From: Acetonema longum DSM 6540
GTDB lineage: Bacteria > Bacillota > Negativicutes > Sporomusales > Acetonemataceae
DNA: 60,880 nt
Assembly (NCBI RefSeq): GCF_000219125.1
Contig: NZ_AFGF01000119.1
Span: 1-60,880 of the forward strand
Direction: 5' to 3'
Both the position numbers and the translations under genes were made by a program. Positions 35,537-44,476 of this stretch are shown here, in pieces. The notes below the pieces were generated by a model that saw only the letters and a list, made by a program, of their open reading frames with translations, searched no databases and was not told the DNA's origin. Positions within the stretch are counted from its first letter, which is position 1, and each line of letters opens with the position of its first letter.

Positions 35537-36457
35537 TTACTTGAAATCAGCCAGTGTGATCCCGTAGTCTGCGATGATCTGCTTCAGCCGGTCCGTCTCC
35601 GCCTCGCCGAGCGCGGAAAAGGTGATGTCCGGCAAGCCGGCGGCGTGATGCTTCGATTTGCCGTAGTCATGGTATGCCAGCAATTCCACTTCCCGCACCC
35701 CTGTTTTCTGCACCAGGAACCGGCACATCTCACGAATATTCTGTTCATTGGCATTGACTTCCCGGATCAGAGGCACCCGGACAATCGTGCGCAGCGGCAG
35801 CTGGGAGATCCGTTGGATGTTTTCCAGTATCCGCTGGTTACCGACCCCTGTCCATTTTCGGTGAATGGCGTCGTCCATATGCTTGCAGTCAATAAACACA
35901 CAGTTCAAATGGGCAAAAATATCTGCTACCTGCTGCCAGTCGTAAAAGCCGCAGGTCTCAACGGCGGTATCAAGGCCGATACGGCCGCAGGCCAGCACCA
36001 GCTGCCGCAGAAACTCCGCCTGCAGGAATGGCTCGCCGCCGGAAAAGGTTACGCCGCCGCCTGACTCCCGGTAAAACACGGCATCGCGCTGAATGATTTT
36101 CATCACATCGTCAACTGTTACGCGCATGCCGATTTGCTTTCTGGCGCCGCCGGCGCATACCTGGCAGCATTTGCCGCATCCCAGACAGGCTCCGCTGGTA
36201 ACCGCCTTGCGGGACACGGGATCAATGCGGACAGCGGCAGCGTCGCAGACAACAGCGCACTGCCCGCATCCCGTGCATTTTTCCTGCAGGAACAAGACTT
36301 CAGGATTGCCATGCCAGGATTCCGGATTGGCGCACCACTGGCAGCGCAGAGGGCAGCCCTTGAGGAAAACCGTGCTGCGAATGCCTTCACCGTCGTTAAT
36401 CGACCAGCGCTGTATTTGAAAGATTGTACCGGAAACAGATTGCATGGCCATCACCAA
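35537..36457 (-). CDS. Glycyl radical enzyme activase (radical SAM, with two extra [4Fe-4S] clusters)
   Basis: Activase of 306 residues. The radical SAM motif CPLRCQWC (CX3CX2C) follows an N-terminal IQRWSINDGEGIRST. An inserted ferredoxin-like domain carries CTGCGQCAVVC and CLGCGKCCQVC, as in activases of the glycerol dehydratase and decarboxylase classes, unlike the short PflA at 41174-41884. It would generate the glycyl radical on the enzyme encoded four bases upstream. The ATG at 36457 or a nearby one (36445) fits; upstream spacing supports translational coupling. Confidence 0.93.
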   Translation of the reverse strand: MVMAMQSVSGTIFQIQRWSINDGEGIRSTVFLKGCPLRCQWCANPESWHGNPEVLFLQEKCTGCGQCAVVCDAAAVRIDPVSRKAVTSGACLGCGKCCQVCAGGARKQIGMRVTVDDVMKIIQRDAVFYRESGGGVTFSGGEPFLQAEFLRQLVLACGRIGLDTAVETCGFYDWQQVADIFAHLNCVFIDCKHMDDAIHRKWTGVGNQRILENIQRISQLPLRTIVRVPLIREVNANEQNIREMCRFLVQKTGVREVELLAYHDYGKSKHHAAGLPDITFSALGEAETDRLKQIIADYGITLADFK

Positions 36458-36461
36458 CTAA

Positions 36462-38831
36462 CTATAAGGATTCGTACGTGGTACGGGCAATAATCGCGTC
36501 CTGGGCCTCCCGCGACAGGTTGACGAACTGCGTGCTGTAGCCGGCCACCCGCACCAGGAGATCGCGGTAGTCCTCGGGATGCTCCTGCGCTTTGCGCAGC
36601 GTTTCCGTGGAAATGACATTGAATTGGACATGGAAGGCGCCCAGCGCGAAATACGCCCGGATCACCGAGGCCAGATTGCGCTGGTTCCTTGCCGACTGCA
36701 GCAGTTCGGGCGCAAACTTCACGTTCAGCAGCGTGCCGCCGGAATGGACATCGTGATTGATTTTGGCGGCCGAACGCATCGCCGCCGTCGGGCTGGTCAG
36801 GTCGGTGCCGGCGTGGGGCGAAACGCCTTCGGTCAGCGGACTCTTCGCTTTCCGGCCGTCGGGGGTGGCGCCGACTACGCTGCCGGCCGGAATATAGTTG
36901 GAAATGCCCATGAACGCCGAATTGAAGCGCGAGCCGAAATAATCGTTATAGGCGATAACTTCCTTGTTGTAAAAATCAGTAATTCTAACGGCAATAGAGT
37001 CAACATAATCGTCGTCATTGCCGTATTTGGGGCAGGCAAGCGCCGCCTGCCGCAGTTCTTCATAGCCAGTCCAGTCAGCTTCCAGAGCCCGGCAGATTTC
37101 CTGCAGCGTATATTTTTTCTCTTCAAACACCAGCTTTTTAATGACCGCCAGTGAATTCGCCGAATCGGCAACGCCAATACCGGTCAGCACCGGTCCTAAA
37201 TTGTATTTGGCTCCGCCCTTGCTCAAATCGCGGCCTTTTTCCATGCAGCCGTCAACCAGCATGGAAAGATAAGGCCGGGGCACCATTTCCGCATGAATCT
37301 GCTGAGCGGTAACCGATCCGATCACCGCATGTTTGACCAGATAGGCCAGTTGTTCGCAGAAGGCGGCTTCTACCGCTTCATAGGTATCAAGTGCATCAAT
37401 GCCTTGTCCGGGCAGCCCCATCATCTCACCGCTGATGCGGTGTTTGCCGCCGTTGAACACGAATTCGACCGCCGCCGCGAAATTGATATTAACGGCTGAC
37501 GTCCACTCGCCGATCTTGCGGAAATGCGGCACAACGCAGCCGCAGTTATTCCAGTCCCTCGCATCTTCCGGCGCTACGCCGGCGGCCAGCAGCATCGCCG
37601 AGCCGACCCGGTCGTTATGAATGGCGGGGAAACCCGTGCCCACACTGACCAGTTTGCACACAGCCAGCAAAAATTCTTCCGGCGTGTCGGGATGAATCCG
37701 CACGCTGAGACCGGGCTGATGGGTCTTTACATTCTCCGTGGCCTGCAGGCACATGTAGGAAAGCTCATTGGTAGCGTCCCGGCCGTCGCGGGTCCGGCCG
37801 CCGACAGTGAGGTTCTGGAACGAGTTGTAGCCGGCGAAGAACTTGGCGGTATTGCTGGAAATGGCCCACACCCACTCCGACAGCTTGATCCAAAGCGCTT
37901 CGATCAATTCCTGCGCTTTATCGTCAGTAATGGCGCCGTTGGCTTTGTCTTTGGAAAAATAGGGATACATGTACTGGTCGAATCGGCCCAGATTGAGCGC
38001 CAGGGAGTTTTCTGAAAGGATGGAGCCAAGCTGGGTAAACCAGACCATTTGAATCGCCTCGGCGAATGACTGGGGAGGATTTTCCGGCACGGCGCGGCAA
38101 ATCCGGGCAATCTCCAGCAATTCCGCCTTGCGGCCGGCATCCTTCTGCGCTGCCGCCAAAGTCTCGGCCTGGGCGGCGTAACGGCGGGCCAGGGTAACAA
38201 TGCCTCCGCAGACCAATACGGCGGCGCTGTAGAAGTTTATCTTTTCCAGCGCCTCGGCGCTGACCGGCTCCAGCGACTGCAGATGCTGCTCGGCTTGCCG
38301 CTTCAGCCCGCCAAAGCCGTATTGAAATACGACATCCTGGTAATCGGCGGTTACCTCGCCGACTGCATTGCGCCATTTGGAATCATTATCGATAATGCCC
38401 GTATCTACCAGCACTTTCGCCGTGGTCGGATTAATTCTCGCTAAAAAGGTTTCCTCCAGCGACTTACCCTGCCAATAGGGGAAAATCTCCTGGCGCAGGG
38501 TTGCTTTGGTTTGTTCGTCAATGCAGTAAGGGTCCTGATTGCGGCTGGCAAACGAATCCATCTCTTCATTGACCCACTTCCAGGAGTACTCCGGGCAAAC
38601 GATGCCGGATTTGCGGAACTCGCTGATCGAGCCGACAATCAATTCATCGTCGAAGATCGTGACCGGTATGCTTTCACACACAGAAGCGAAAGCCTTGGCC
38701 CGGCGGATAATCACCGGCTCTCCCTCAGTCTGTTTATGCGACTCGGTGAAAACCACCGCCCGTTTGGCGCTGATGGACGGCTTAGAGTAAACATAGGACT
38801 TTTTGAATGCCTCAATGCGTTTAGTTGACAC
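36462..38831 (-). CDS. Glycyl radical enzyme of unassigned reaction
   Basis: Enzyme of 789 residues in the pyruvate formate-lyase superfamily. The radical glycine is G764 in RVAGYSTQFVNLS. The active-site cysteine region reads DWNNCGCVVPHF (C430, C432). This lacks the adjacent double cysteine of true PFL and also the glutamate of the GCVE motif common to diol dehydratases, choline lyase and isethionate lyase. The reaction therefore cannot be assigned: decarboxylation, C-C or C-S cleavage are all open. It lies between a GntR-family regulator and its activase in one operon. No microcompartment genes or substrate transporter adjoin it. The ATG start three bases after the gntR stop implies coupling. 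Confidence 0.9.
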   Translation of the reverse strand: MSTKRIEAFKKSYVYSKPSISAKRAVVFTESHKQTEGEPVIIRRAKAFASVCESIPVTIFDDELIVGSISEFRKSGIVCPEYSWKWVNEEMDSFASRNQDPYCIDEQTKATLRQEIFPYWQGKSLEETFLARINPTTAKVLVDTGIIDNDSKWRNAVGEVTADYQDVVFQYGFGGLKRQAEQHLQSLEPVSAEALEKINFYSAAVLVCGGIVTLARRYAAQAETLAAAQKDAGRKAELLEIARICRAVPENPPQSFAEAIQMVWFTQLGSILSENSLALNLGRFDQYMYPYFSKDKANGAITDDKAQELIEALWIKLSEWVWAISSNTAKFFAGYNSFQNLTVGGRTRDGRDATNELSYMCLQATENVKTHQPGLSVRIHPDTPEEFLLAVCKLVSVGTGFPAIHNDRVGSAMLLAAGVAPEDARDWNNCGCVVPHFRKIGEWTSAVNINFAAAVEFVFNGGKHRISGEMMGLPGQGIDALDTYEAVEAAFCEQLAYLVKHAVIGSVTAQQIHAEMVPRPYLSMLVDGCMEKGRDLSKGGAKYNLGPVLTGIGVADSANSLAVIKKLVFEEKKYTLQEICRALEADWTGYEELRQAALACPKYGNDDDYVDSIAVRITDFYNKEVIAYNDYFGSRFNSAFMGISNYIPAGSVVGATPDGRKAKSPLTEGVSPHAGTDLTSPTAAMRSAAKINHDVHSGGTLLNVKFAPELLQSARNQRNLASVIRAYFALGAFHVQFNVISTETLRKAQEHPEDYRDLLVRVAGYSTQFVNLSREAQDAIIARTTYESL

Positions 38832-38834
38832 TTC

Positions 38835-39518
38835 TTATACCTCCCCTTTATTCGCCTGCCGCAGGTAGCCGCTTAAGCTGGCGCAGGCATCGGTCATATG
38901 CCGCCGCAGCACTTCTTGCGCTCCTTTGATATCACTTCGGGCGCAGGCTTCCAGTAAGCTCCTGTGCTCGGCCTGCGATTTCGCATGATAATGCAATGTA
39001 GACAGATAAAGGCGCATGTAGCGTTCCACATTGTTATGCATGGTTTGAATCAGCGACAGCAGTTTGTCGTTGCCGCCAGGGCGGTATAGCACCTCGTGGA
39101 ATCGCCAGTTCAGCTCGCTGCAGCGGTCATTTTGCAGTTGGGCGTCCGCTTCCTGCAAAAACCCATCCGCCGCATCCAACTCCGTCTGTTTCAAATTGGG
39201 AATGGCCAATTCCAGAGCGCCCAATTCCAAAAACAGACGAATCTCAAATATCTCCTTTGCCTCCGCTGCCGACAATTCACTGACTATCGCCCCGCGATTG
39301 GGATAAAATCGAACCAGGCCTTCCGCTTCCAGGCTTTTTAATGCTTCCCGTAAAGCGCTCATGCTGACGTTGAACTGTGAAGCAAGCTCTTCCTGTTTCA
39401 GCGGCGTGCCGCCGCCAAGTTCCCCCGACAGAATTTTTTCCCGCAATACTCCGGTGATCAGACTGGGCAACGTACGATAGGAATCTGCCAAGTGGGATTT
39501 CAAATTATAATTTTTCAT
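38835..39518 (-). CDS. GntR family regulator, FCD (FadR/VanR) subgroup
   Basis: Regulator of 227 residues. The winged helix is at about 13-80 (LREKILSGELGGGTPLKQEE, then LASQFNVSMSALREALKSLE). An all-helical FCD ligand domain follows, with the metal histidines in NWRFHEVLY, SQAEHRSLL and LRRHM. FCD regulators bind organic acids. It is the first gene of the operon with the unassigned glycyl radical enzyme and its activase, and a large palindrome lies just upstream, so autoregulation with the operon is likely. The ATG coincides with the expected transcription start of the visible promoter, so the mRNA may be leaderless, or another promoter is used. Confidence 0.92.
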   Translation of the reverse strand: MKNYNLKSHLADSYRTLPSLITGVLREKILSGELGGGTPLKQEELASQFNVSMSALREALKSLEAEGLVRFYPNRGAIVSELSAAEAKEIFEIRLFLELGALELAIPNLKQTELDAADGFLQEADAQLQNDRCSELNWRFHEVLYRPGGNDKLLSLIQTMHNNVERYMRLYLSTLHYHAKSQAEHRSLLEACARSDIKGAQEVLRRHMTDACASLSGYLRQANKGEV

Positions 39519-39524
39519 ATTTTC

Positions 39525-39553
39525 AGTATAGTCACTTCAGTCGCTAATGTAAA
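39525..39553 (-). promoter_or_regulatory. Promoter of the gntR-glycyl radical operon
   Basis: Minus-strand TTTACA (39553-39548) and TATACT (39530-39525) with a 17-base spacer. Its -35 overlaps the end of the palindrome. Start of transcription would fall almost on the gntR start codon. Confidence 0.6.
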
Positions 39554-39596
39554 TTCGATTTTCGAATGTATACAGTATACATTCGAAAATCGAATT
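39552..39596. promoter_or_regulatory. 45-bp perfect palindrome, probable GntR operator
   Basis: Two 22-base arms (39552-39573, 39575-39596) that are exact reverse complements around a single A. The centre reads GTATACAGTATAC, resembling FadR-subfamily sites. It is immediately upstream of the gntR promoter. Confidence 0.75.
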
Positions 39597-39612
39597 ATCC
39601 TTTTACCAAAAC

Positions 39613-39668
39613 GGGAACAGTACTTCCCTCAATCCATGCCAGAACATGAGCAAGAGAGTACTGTTCCC
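39613..39668. terminator. Hairpin at the end of the unknown gene
   Basis: Arms GGGAACAGTACT and AGTACTGTTCCC around a 32-base loop, between the 3' end of the gene at 39683 and the gntR promoter region. Likely terminator for the S4 paralogue operon, although a uridine tract is not obvious. Confidence 0.5.
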
Positions 39669-39682
39669 ATCGGCGCCAGCGT

Positions 39683-40333
39683 TCAGATCACGCAGCCGAT
39701 TTTATGGTTGAGCAGTTTGACGAAGTTTCTGCGTACCAGCGGCTCACGGTAGAAATTATCGCACAGATGAAATAACTGGTCGGCCGTCAGGCCGATGTCC
39801 TCCTCCAATACTTCGGGAAATTCACTCTGATCCAGGACATAATGAGCAATGTCCCGGGTATTGGCAAAGAGGCTGATATTCAGAATATAGTCATTCTGAC
39901 GCCAGAAAGCGTTAAAGCAGCGGCAAAAATCCCGGAGCCGGGCCAGGCACTGCTCCTCATCCAGTTTCCACAAGCCGTTCAGTTCCAGGACTGCCTCCCG
40001 CATGACCGGCGCGTAGCGGGATTCCGAGTCCGCAATCATATTCAGGAATTCATCGCTGGAGCAAACCGGAAAGTAAAGTTCCTCCTCATTCTGACGGAGG
40101 GTATGGTAAAAAACCAGCGGCAGATGCAGGTACTGCAAAAAGCCCAGCAGCGCCTTGACATCCGGATATCCGGCCCAGTTGTTGTCCAGGGTGTTTCGCC
40201 GGTAATCGATGATAACAGTATTGACAAAGAGGGCCCTGCCGGCGCTGCCGGCCGTAATGAAAGAAGTCTGCCAGGGATCCCGCGGCGTGGACAGCAGATG
40301 TTCCCAGTAAAAATGTCGGCTATATTTGCACAT
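39683..40333 (-). CDS. Protein of unknown function, downstream of the S4 paralogue
   Basis: Protein of about 216 residues from the ATG at 40333, one base after the S4 paralogue's stop; the frame upstream of that is only a shadow of the S4 gene. I recognise no family. It lacks a signal peptide or membrane helices and is rich in aromatic residues and cysteines (REAVLELNGLWKLDEEQCLA, DFCRCFNAFWRQNDYILNIS), and helical in outlook. The tight junction implies co-expression and perhaps a joint role with the ribosomal protein. No strong ribosome-binding site is visible before the ATG, which fits coupling to S4 translation. Confidence 0.65.
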   Translation of the reverse strand: MCKYSRHFYWEHLLSTPRDPWQTSFITAGSAGRALFVNTVIIDYRRNTLDNNWAGYPDVKALLGFLQYLHLPLVFYHTLRQNEEELYFPVCSSDEFLNMIADSESRYAPVMREAVLELNGLWKLDEEQCLARLRDFCRCFNAFWRQNDYILNISLFANTRDIAHYVLDQSEFPEVLEEDIGLTADQLFHLCDNFYREPLVRRNFVKLLNHKIGCVI

Positions 40334-40334
40334 G

Positions 40335-40928
40335 CTATTTGGAGTACAGTTCGATAGCCAGAATTTCATTGACTTCGATGGGGATTTCCGATCTTTCCGG
40401 CAACCGGAGCAATTTGCCGCTGAAATTGTCCAGATCTCTCTCAAGGTAAGGCAGGTTAAAGGACTGGAGTTCCTGGAAATTGGCGGCGAACAGCACATTG
40501 TTCCGGTATTTTTCCCGGAGTGAAATGACGTCGTTGACTTTGACGGCGCAGGAAGGTATATCCACCCGTTTGCCGTTAACCAGGATATGGCCGTGAGTGA
40601 CCATTTGCCGCGCCTGTCGGATGGAATTAGCGAACCCGAAGCGGTATACTATGTTGTCCAGGCGGCACTCCAGAGACTTTAGCAGAGCGACCCCGGTAAT
40701 TTCACGGCTCTTTTTGGCTTGCTCGAGATAGCGGACAAACTGCTTTTCCAGGATGCCGTAATAAGCCTTGATCTTCTGTTTTTCCAAAAGCTGCAGACCA
40801 TATTCCGAGAGTTTCCGCCCCGCCCGGCTGTTCTCTTTCCGGGCCCGGTTCATCGCCTTGGGATGGCCAAAAATATTGACGCCCAGCCTGCGGCATAATT
40901 TGAAGCGGGGGCCTCTGCTTGTTGCCAT
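40335..40928 (-). CDS. rpsD: Ribosomal protein S4 paralogue (zinc-independent form)
   Basis: S4 protein of 197 residues: an N-terminal S4 domain with [20 protein letters not shown], then the RNA-binding S4 fold [39 protein letters not shown]. Only one cysteine (C12) is in the N-terminal region, so the four-cysteine zinc site of C+ forms is missing. The gene stands outside any ribosomal operon. A Fur-like box is 65 bases upstream, suggesting a metal-regulated alternate S4 (inference). The frame extends to 40970, but ATG at 40928 has GGAAGG nine bases upstream. It is followed, one base on, by an unknown gene. That the main rpsD exists elsewhere is assumed, not seen. Confidence 0.92.
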   Translation of the reverse strand: MATSRGPRFKLCRRLGVNIFGHPKAMNRARKENSRAGRKLSEYGLQLLEKQKIKAYYGILEKQFVRYLEQAKKSREITGVALLKSLECRLDNIVYRFGFANSIRQARQMVTHGHILVNGKRVDIPSCAVKVNDVISLREKYRNNVLFAANFQELQSFNLPYLERDLDNFSGKLLRLPERSEIPIEVNEILAIELYSK

Positions 40929-40992
40929 AGTGTTCATCCTTCCTTTACAAACTGATGTGGCAAAATCCATTCTTTATTATCATAGCATTATT

Positions 40993-41011
40993 GATAATGA
41001 AAATCAATATC
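40993..41011. promoter_or_regulatory. Fur-like box upstream of the S4 paralogue
   Basis: GATAATGAAAATCAATATC matches the classical iron Fur box GATAATGATAATCATTATC at 16 of 19 positions. It lies 65 bases before the S4 start codon, within promoter range. The motif differs from the palindromes at the znu locus, so a different Fur-family protein is likely to bind here. Confidence 0.6.
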
Positions 41012-41083
41012 ATTTGTTTTTGCTAAAACCCTGTTAAAAGCCCCGCATCGCCCCCACCCTTACAACCCCGTCAACGCAAAAAG

Positions 41084-41125
41084 GGGTATCGCATGCGTTT
41101 CTATATAAAAACGTTTGCGATACCC
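41084..41125 (-). terminator. Second terminator after pflA
   Basis: Hairpin with GGGTATCGCA and TGCGATACCC arms and additional CGTTT/AAACG pairs. On the minus strand it is followed by CCCTTTTTG. It would stop read-through from pflBA into the S4 region. Confidence 0.7.
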
Positions 41126-41138
41126 TCAAATGAAAAAG

Positions 41139-41164
41139 AACAGGCAGAAACGACTCTGCCTGTT
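41139..41164 (-). terminator. Intrinsic terminator after pflA
   Basis: Arms AACAGGCAGA and TCTGCCTGTT around a six-base loop, ten bases past the pflA stop, followed on the minus strand by CTTTTTCATTT. Confidence 0.88.
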
Positions 41165-41173
41165 AATCACCAC

Positions 41174-41884
41174 TCAGCGCCAGGGGGATAAATACGCCTT
41201 CACGCGTTCGATATCGGCGGCATCAGCTTCTCTCACGGCTTCCAACACATAAGGAAGGCCGAGCCGCCGCCATTTTTCCTTACCCAGCGCGTGATAAGGC
41301 AGGAATTCGACGCCGACCGATGCCGGCAGTTCCTGCAGCAGGCGCCCCAGCGCCTCAATTTCCTCCCTGGTATCGGTCAGGCCGGGAATCACCACAAACC
41401 GGATAACCAGCCGCACCGGCTGCGACGCCACATAGGCGAAATTTTTCCTGATCGCCGCGCCGTCGGTCCGGGTCAGCCGCCGATGAGTGGCCGGGTTGAC
41501 AGCCTTTAAAGAAAACTGGACAATGTCGGTGACCGGCAGCACGGCGTCCCAGTCCTGCTGCGTTCCACAGCCGGAAGTATCCAGCACCGTGGAGAAACCG
41601 GCCTGCCGGACGGCGGCGAACAAGGCGGCGACAAAGGCGGCCTGCTGCAGCGGTTCGCCGCCCGATACCGTCAACCCGCCGCCCGAATTCTCATAAAACG
41701 GCCGGTAGCGCTCCATATCGGCCAGGACCTCGTCGACGGTGATCTGTTTATCGCCAGTCTGCCAGGTATCCGGGTTATGGCAAAACGTGCAGCCCATGGA
41801 GCAGCCTGCTAAAAACAGGACATAGCGAATGCCCGGGCCATCCACCGTGCCAAATGTCTCGACCGAATGGTAATAAGCGCGCAT
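41174..41884 (-). CDS. pflA: Pyruvate formate-lyase activating enzyme
   Basis: Radical SAM activase of 236 residues with the motif CSMGCTFCHNPDTW (CX3CX2C) and no extra ferredoxin domain, as in PflA proper. The N-terminus HSVETFGTVDGPGIRYVLFL is highly typical. It abstracts hydrogen from the PFL glycine using SAM and reduced flavodoxin or ferredoxin. It begins eight bases after the pflB stop, on the same strand. The terminator pair follows. Confidence 0.96.
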   Translation of the reverse strand: MRAYYHSVETFGTVDGPGIRYVLFLAGCSMGCTFCHNPDTWQTGDKQITVDEVLADMERYRPFYENSGGGLTVSGGEPLQQAAFVAALFAAVRQAGFSTVLDTSGCGTQQDWDAVLPVTDIVQFSLKAVNPATHRRLTRTDGAAIRKNFAYVASQPVRLVIRFVVIPGLTDTREEIEALGRLLQELPASVGVEFLPYHALGKEKWRRLGLPYVLEAVREADAADIERVKAYLSPWR

Positions 41885-41892
41885 GACAGCCT

Positions 41893-44130
41893 CTACAGCG
41901 TGTTATAAAAGGTGCGATGAACGACTTCCTGCTGGTGCAGGGGCGACAGTTTAACAAAGTTGACCGCATACCCCGACACCCGGATCGTCAGCTGCGGATA
42001 TTTTTCCGGATGCGCCATGGCGTCTTCAAGAACGCTGCGGTCCAGTACGTTGACGTTGATATGATGCCCGCCCTTGGCGGCATAACCGTCAAGAACGGCG
42101 ACCATGTTGCGCACCTGCGCCTCTGATGTTTTGCCGAGCGACGCCGGCACGGCGGAGAAGGTGTAGGAAATGCCGTCACGGCAGTCATCGTAGGACAGCT
42201 TGGTGACAGACGCCACAGCCGCCAGCGCTCCCTTGCTGTCGCGCCCGTGCATCGGATTGGCGCCGGGGGCATAGGCCTCGCCCTTGCTGCGGCCATCGGG
42301 CGTAGCGCCGGTTTTCTTGCCATACATGACATTAGAGGTAATGGTCAGGATCGACAGCGTATGCTCCGCCTGGCGGTAGGCTGGATGCCGGCGGAGGTTA
42401 TTGCTGAATTCATTGCAGACCTCGGCCGCCAGCGCATCTACCCGGTCGTCATTATTCCCATATAGGGGGAACTCGTTCTTGTTTTCGAAGCCAACGGCAA
42501 TGCCCCGTTCATCTCTGACGACCTTCACGTTACCGTACTTGATCGCGCTCAGCGAATCGGCCACTACCGACAGCCCGGCAACGCCAAAGGCCATCAGCCG
42601 GCCCACATTCGAGTCGTGCAGCGACATTTGCAGGCGTTCATAGGCATATTTGTCATGCATGTAGTGAATAACGTTCATCGTATTCACATATAAGCCGGCC
42701 AGCCAGTCCAAAACCACAGAGTATTGGCGGCGCACCGTCTCATAATCCAGATAGTCGCCGTCAAGCACCGGCAGTTCCGGGCCGGCCTGCTCGCCGCTGA
42801 TTTCATCCCGCCCGCCGTTGATCGCCAGCAGCAGCGCCTTGCCGAGATTGGCGCGGGCGCCGAAGAACTGCATCTGCCTGCCAATCTGCATCGCGGACAC
42901 GCAGCAGGCAATGCCGTAATCATCGCCGTAAGACGGCCGCATGATGTCATCGCTTTCATACTGAATAGCGCTGGTATCGATCGATACTCTGGCGCAAAAG
43001 TCCTTAAAGCCCTGCGGAAGCTGCTGTGACCAGAGCACCGTCAGGTTTGGCTCAGGGGCAGGTCCGAGATTGTATAATGTATGCAGCACGCGGTAAGAAG
43101 ATTTGGTCACCAGCGTGCGTCCATCCAGCCCCATGCCGCCAATGGCTTCCGTTACCCACAGCGGGTCCCCGGCGAACAGCTCGTTATAGTCCGGCGTCCG
43201 CAAATGCCTTGCCAGCCGCAGCTTAATAATAAAGTGGTCCATCAGTTCCTGCGCCTCAGCCTCGCTGAGAACGCCGTTCCTGATGTCGCGTTCAAAATAG
43301 ATATCGAGGAAGGTGGACACCCGCCCCAGCGACATTGCCGCGCCGTTCTGTTCCTTGATCGCGCCCAGATAGGCGAAATACAGCCATTGTACAGCTTCAG
43401 CCGCGGTTTCGGCGGGCCGGCTGATGTCAAAGCCGTACGTGGACGCCATTGTTTCGAGGTCGTGCAGCGCCTGAATCTGCTGCGCGATTTCTTCGCGGCT
43501 GCGGATCACCTCTTCTGACATTGGCTGCCCAGCCAGTGCCCGCAGATCGTTCTGTTTCTCCCCGATCAGCCGCTGCGTCCCATACAAAGCCACCCGCCGG
43601 TAATCGCCGATAATCCGGCCCCGGCCGTAAGCATCCGGCAAGCCGGTGATAATCCCGAGGCGGCGGACCAGTTTCATCTCGTCGGTGTAGGCCTGAAACA
43701 CGGCCGTATTATGCGTTGTCGCATGGTGATGATAAATCTCGCTAATATCCGGGTCTAGTTTATAGCCATAGGCTTCACAGGCTTGTTCGGCCATACGGAT
43801 GCCGCCGTTGACAATGACGCTGCGTTTAAGCGGCGCATCTGTCTGCAGGCCGACGACAGCCTCCAGGTCCCGGGCAATATAGCCGGGCTGGTGCGAAGTA
43901 ATGGTCGAGACAACCGTCACGTCTACATCCAGCACCCCGCCGTTTTTCTGTTCGGCTTCCAGCAGTTTCAGGCACTCTTCCCATAAACGCTTGGTGCGGA
44001 ATGTCGCCGCAGCCAGAAAACCGGCACTGCCGGCATAGGGCGTGTAGTTTTTCTGGATGAAATCACGCACGTCTATGCCTGTCTGCCACGTTCCCTGTGT
44101 AAACCCCTGCCACGCTTTAACCGTTTGCAT
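41893..44130 (-). CDS. pflB: Formate C-acetyltransferase (pyruvate formate-lyase)
   Basis: True PFL of 745 residues: converts pyruvate and CoA to acetyl-CoA and formate. The adjacent cysteines C409-C410 are in [10 protein letters not shown], and the radical glycine G720 is in [10 protein letters not shown]. Full family length. The frame starts at 44151, but ATG at 44130 has a GAAGGAGG site at the right distance and gives the usual N-terminus. With the PFOR at 29087-32608 the cell has two anaerobic routes from pyruvate to acetyl-CoA. Regulation is not clear; a weak Fur-like sequence lies about 200 bases upstream. Confidence 0.96.
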   Translation of the reverse strand: MQTVKAWQGFTQGTWQTGIDVRDFIQKNYTPYAGSAGFLAAATFRTKRLWEECLKLLEAEQKNGGVLDVDVTVVSTITSHQPGYIARDLEAVVGLQTDAPLKRSVIVNGGIRMAEQACEAYGYKLDPDISEIYHHHATTHNTAVFQAYTDEMKLVRRLGIITGLPDAYGRGRIIGDYRRVALYGTQRLIGEKQNDLRALAGQPMSEEVIRSREEIAQQIQALHDLETMASTYGFDISRPAETAAEAVQWLYFAYLGAIKEQNGAAMSLGRVSTFLDIYFERDIRNGVLSEAEAQELMDHFIIKLRLARHLRTPDYNELFAGDPLWVTEAIGGMGLDGRTLVTKSSYRVLHTLYNLGPAPEPNLTVLWSQQLPQGFKDFCARVSIDTSAIQYESDDIMRPSYGDDYGIACCVSAMQIGRQMQFFGARANLGKALLLAINGGRDEISGEQAGPELPVLDGDYLDYETVRRQYSVVLDWLAGLYVNTMNVIHYMHDKYAYERLQMSLHDSNVGRLMAFGVAGLSVVADSLSAIKYGNVKVVRDERGIAVGFENKNEFPLYGNNDDRVDALAAEVCNEFSNNLRRHPAYRQAEHTLSILTITSNVMYGKKTGATPDGRSKGEAYAPGANPMHGRDSKGALAAVASVTKLSYDDCRDGISYTFSAVPASLGKTSEAQVRNMVAVLDGYAAKGGHHINVNVLDRSVLEDAMAHPEKYPQLTIRVSGYAVNFVKLSPLHQQEVVHRTFYNTL

Positions 44131-44476
44131 ATGAAAACCCTCCTTCGGCAAAGCCGTTCTGATATCAGAAACCGCCCGGAAAAGGCAGCTCCAGGCGGTC
44201 GGAGGGAAGATATAATCTCCGGAATAATGACCAGCCGAATCTGCACCAGGAATTATTATTTATTACAAGCGGCTCCTGTAATTTTATTGTATGACAGCAG
44301 TCATTTTACGTCAATGAAAGCAACGATATAAATAATCGAAATTGATTATCGTTTTCGCTCATACTTGTCTTTTAGACTACGGGCGAACAAGAATAAGCCC
44401 GTCCTTTTGGGAGCAGGCTTATTCGTATAACAGGGCAGGACTATTCACCTTTAGGGTTCTAAAACAAAACAGCCGG
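44131..44476. other. pflB leader and the 3' flank of the cyclase gene
   Basis: Holds the pflBA promoter region, a GATTATCGTTTTC sequence near 44344-44356 weakly like a Fur site, and a hairpin of GAATAAGCC / GGCTTATTC (44391-44424) that probably ends the cyclase transcript. No gene was found. Confidence 0.4.
44391..44424 (-). terminator. Terminator of the cyclase gene
   Basis: Inverted repeat GAATAAGCC / GGCTTATTC with a 16-base loop, about 50 bases past the cyclase stop; TTGTTCG follows on the minus strand. Moderate support. Confidence 0.5.

Noticed and set aside
40334-40498. 5' extension of the unknown gene into the S4 paralogue
   Set aside because: The reading frame is a shadow of the S4 coding sequence; the ATG at 40333 follows the S4 stop directly.
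44344-44356. Weak Fur-like sequence upstream of pflB
   Set aside because: Only about ten of thirteen positions fit and it is some 200 bases from the gene; not called as a separate feature.
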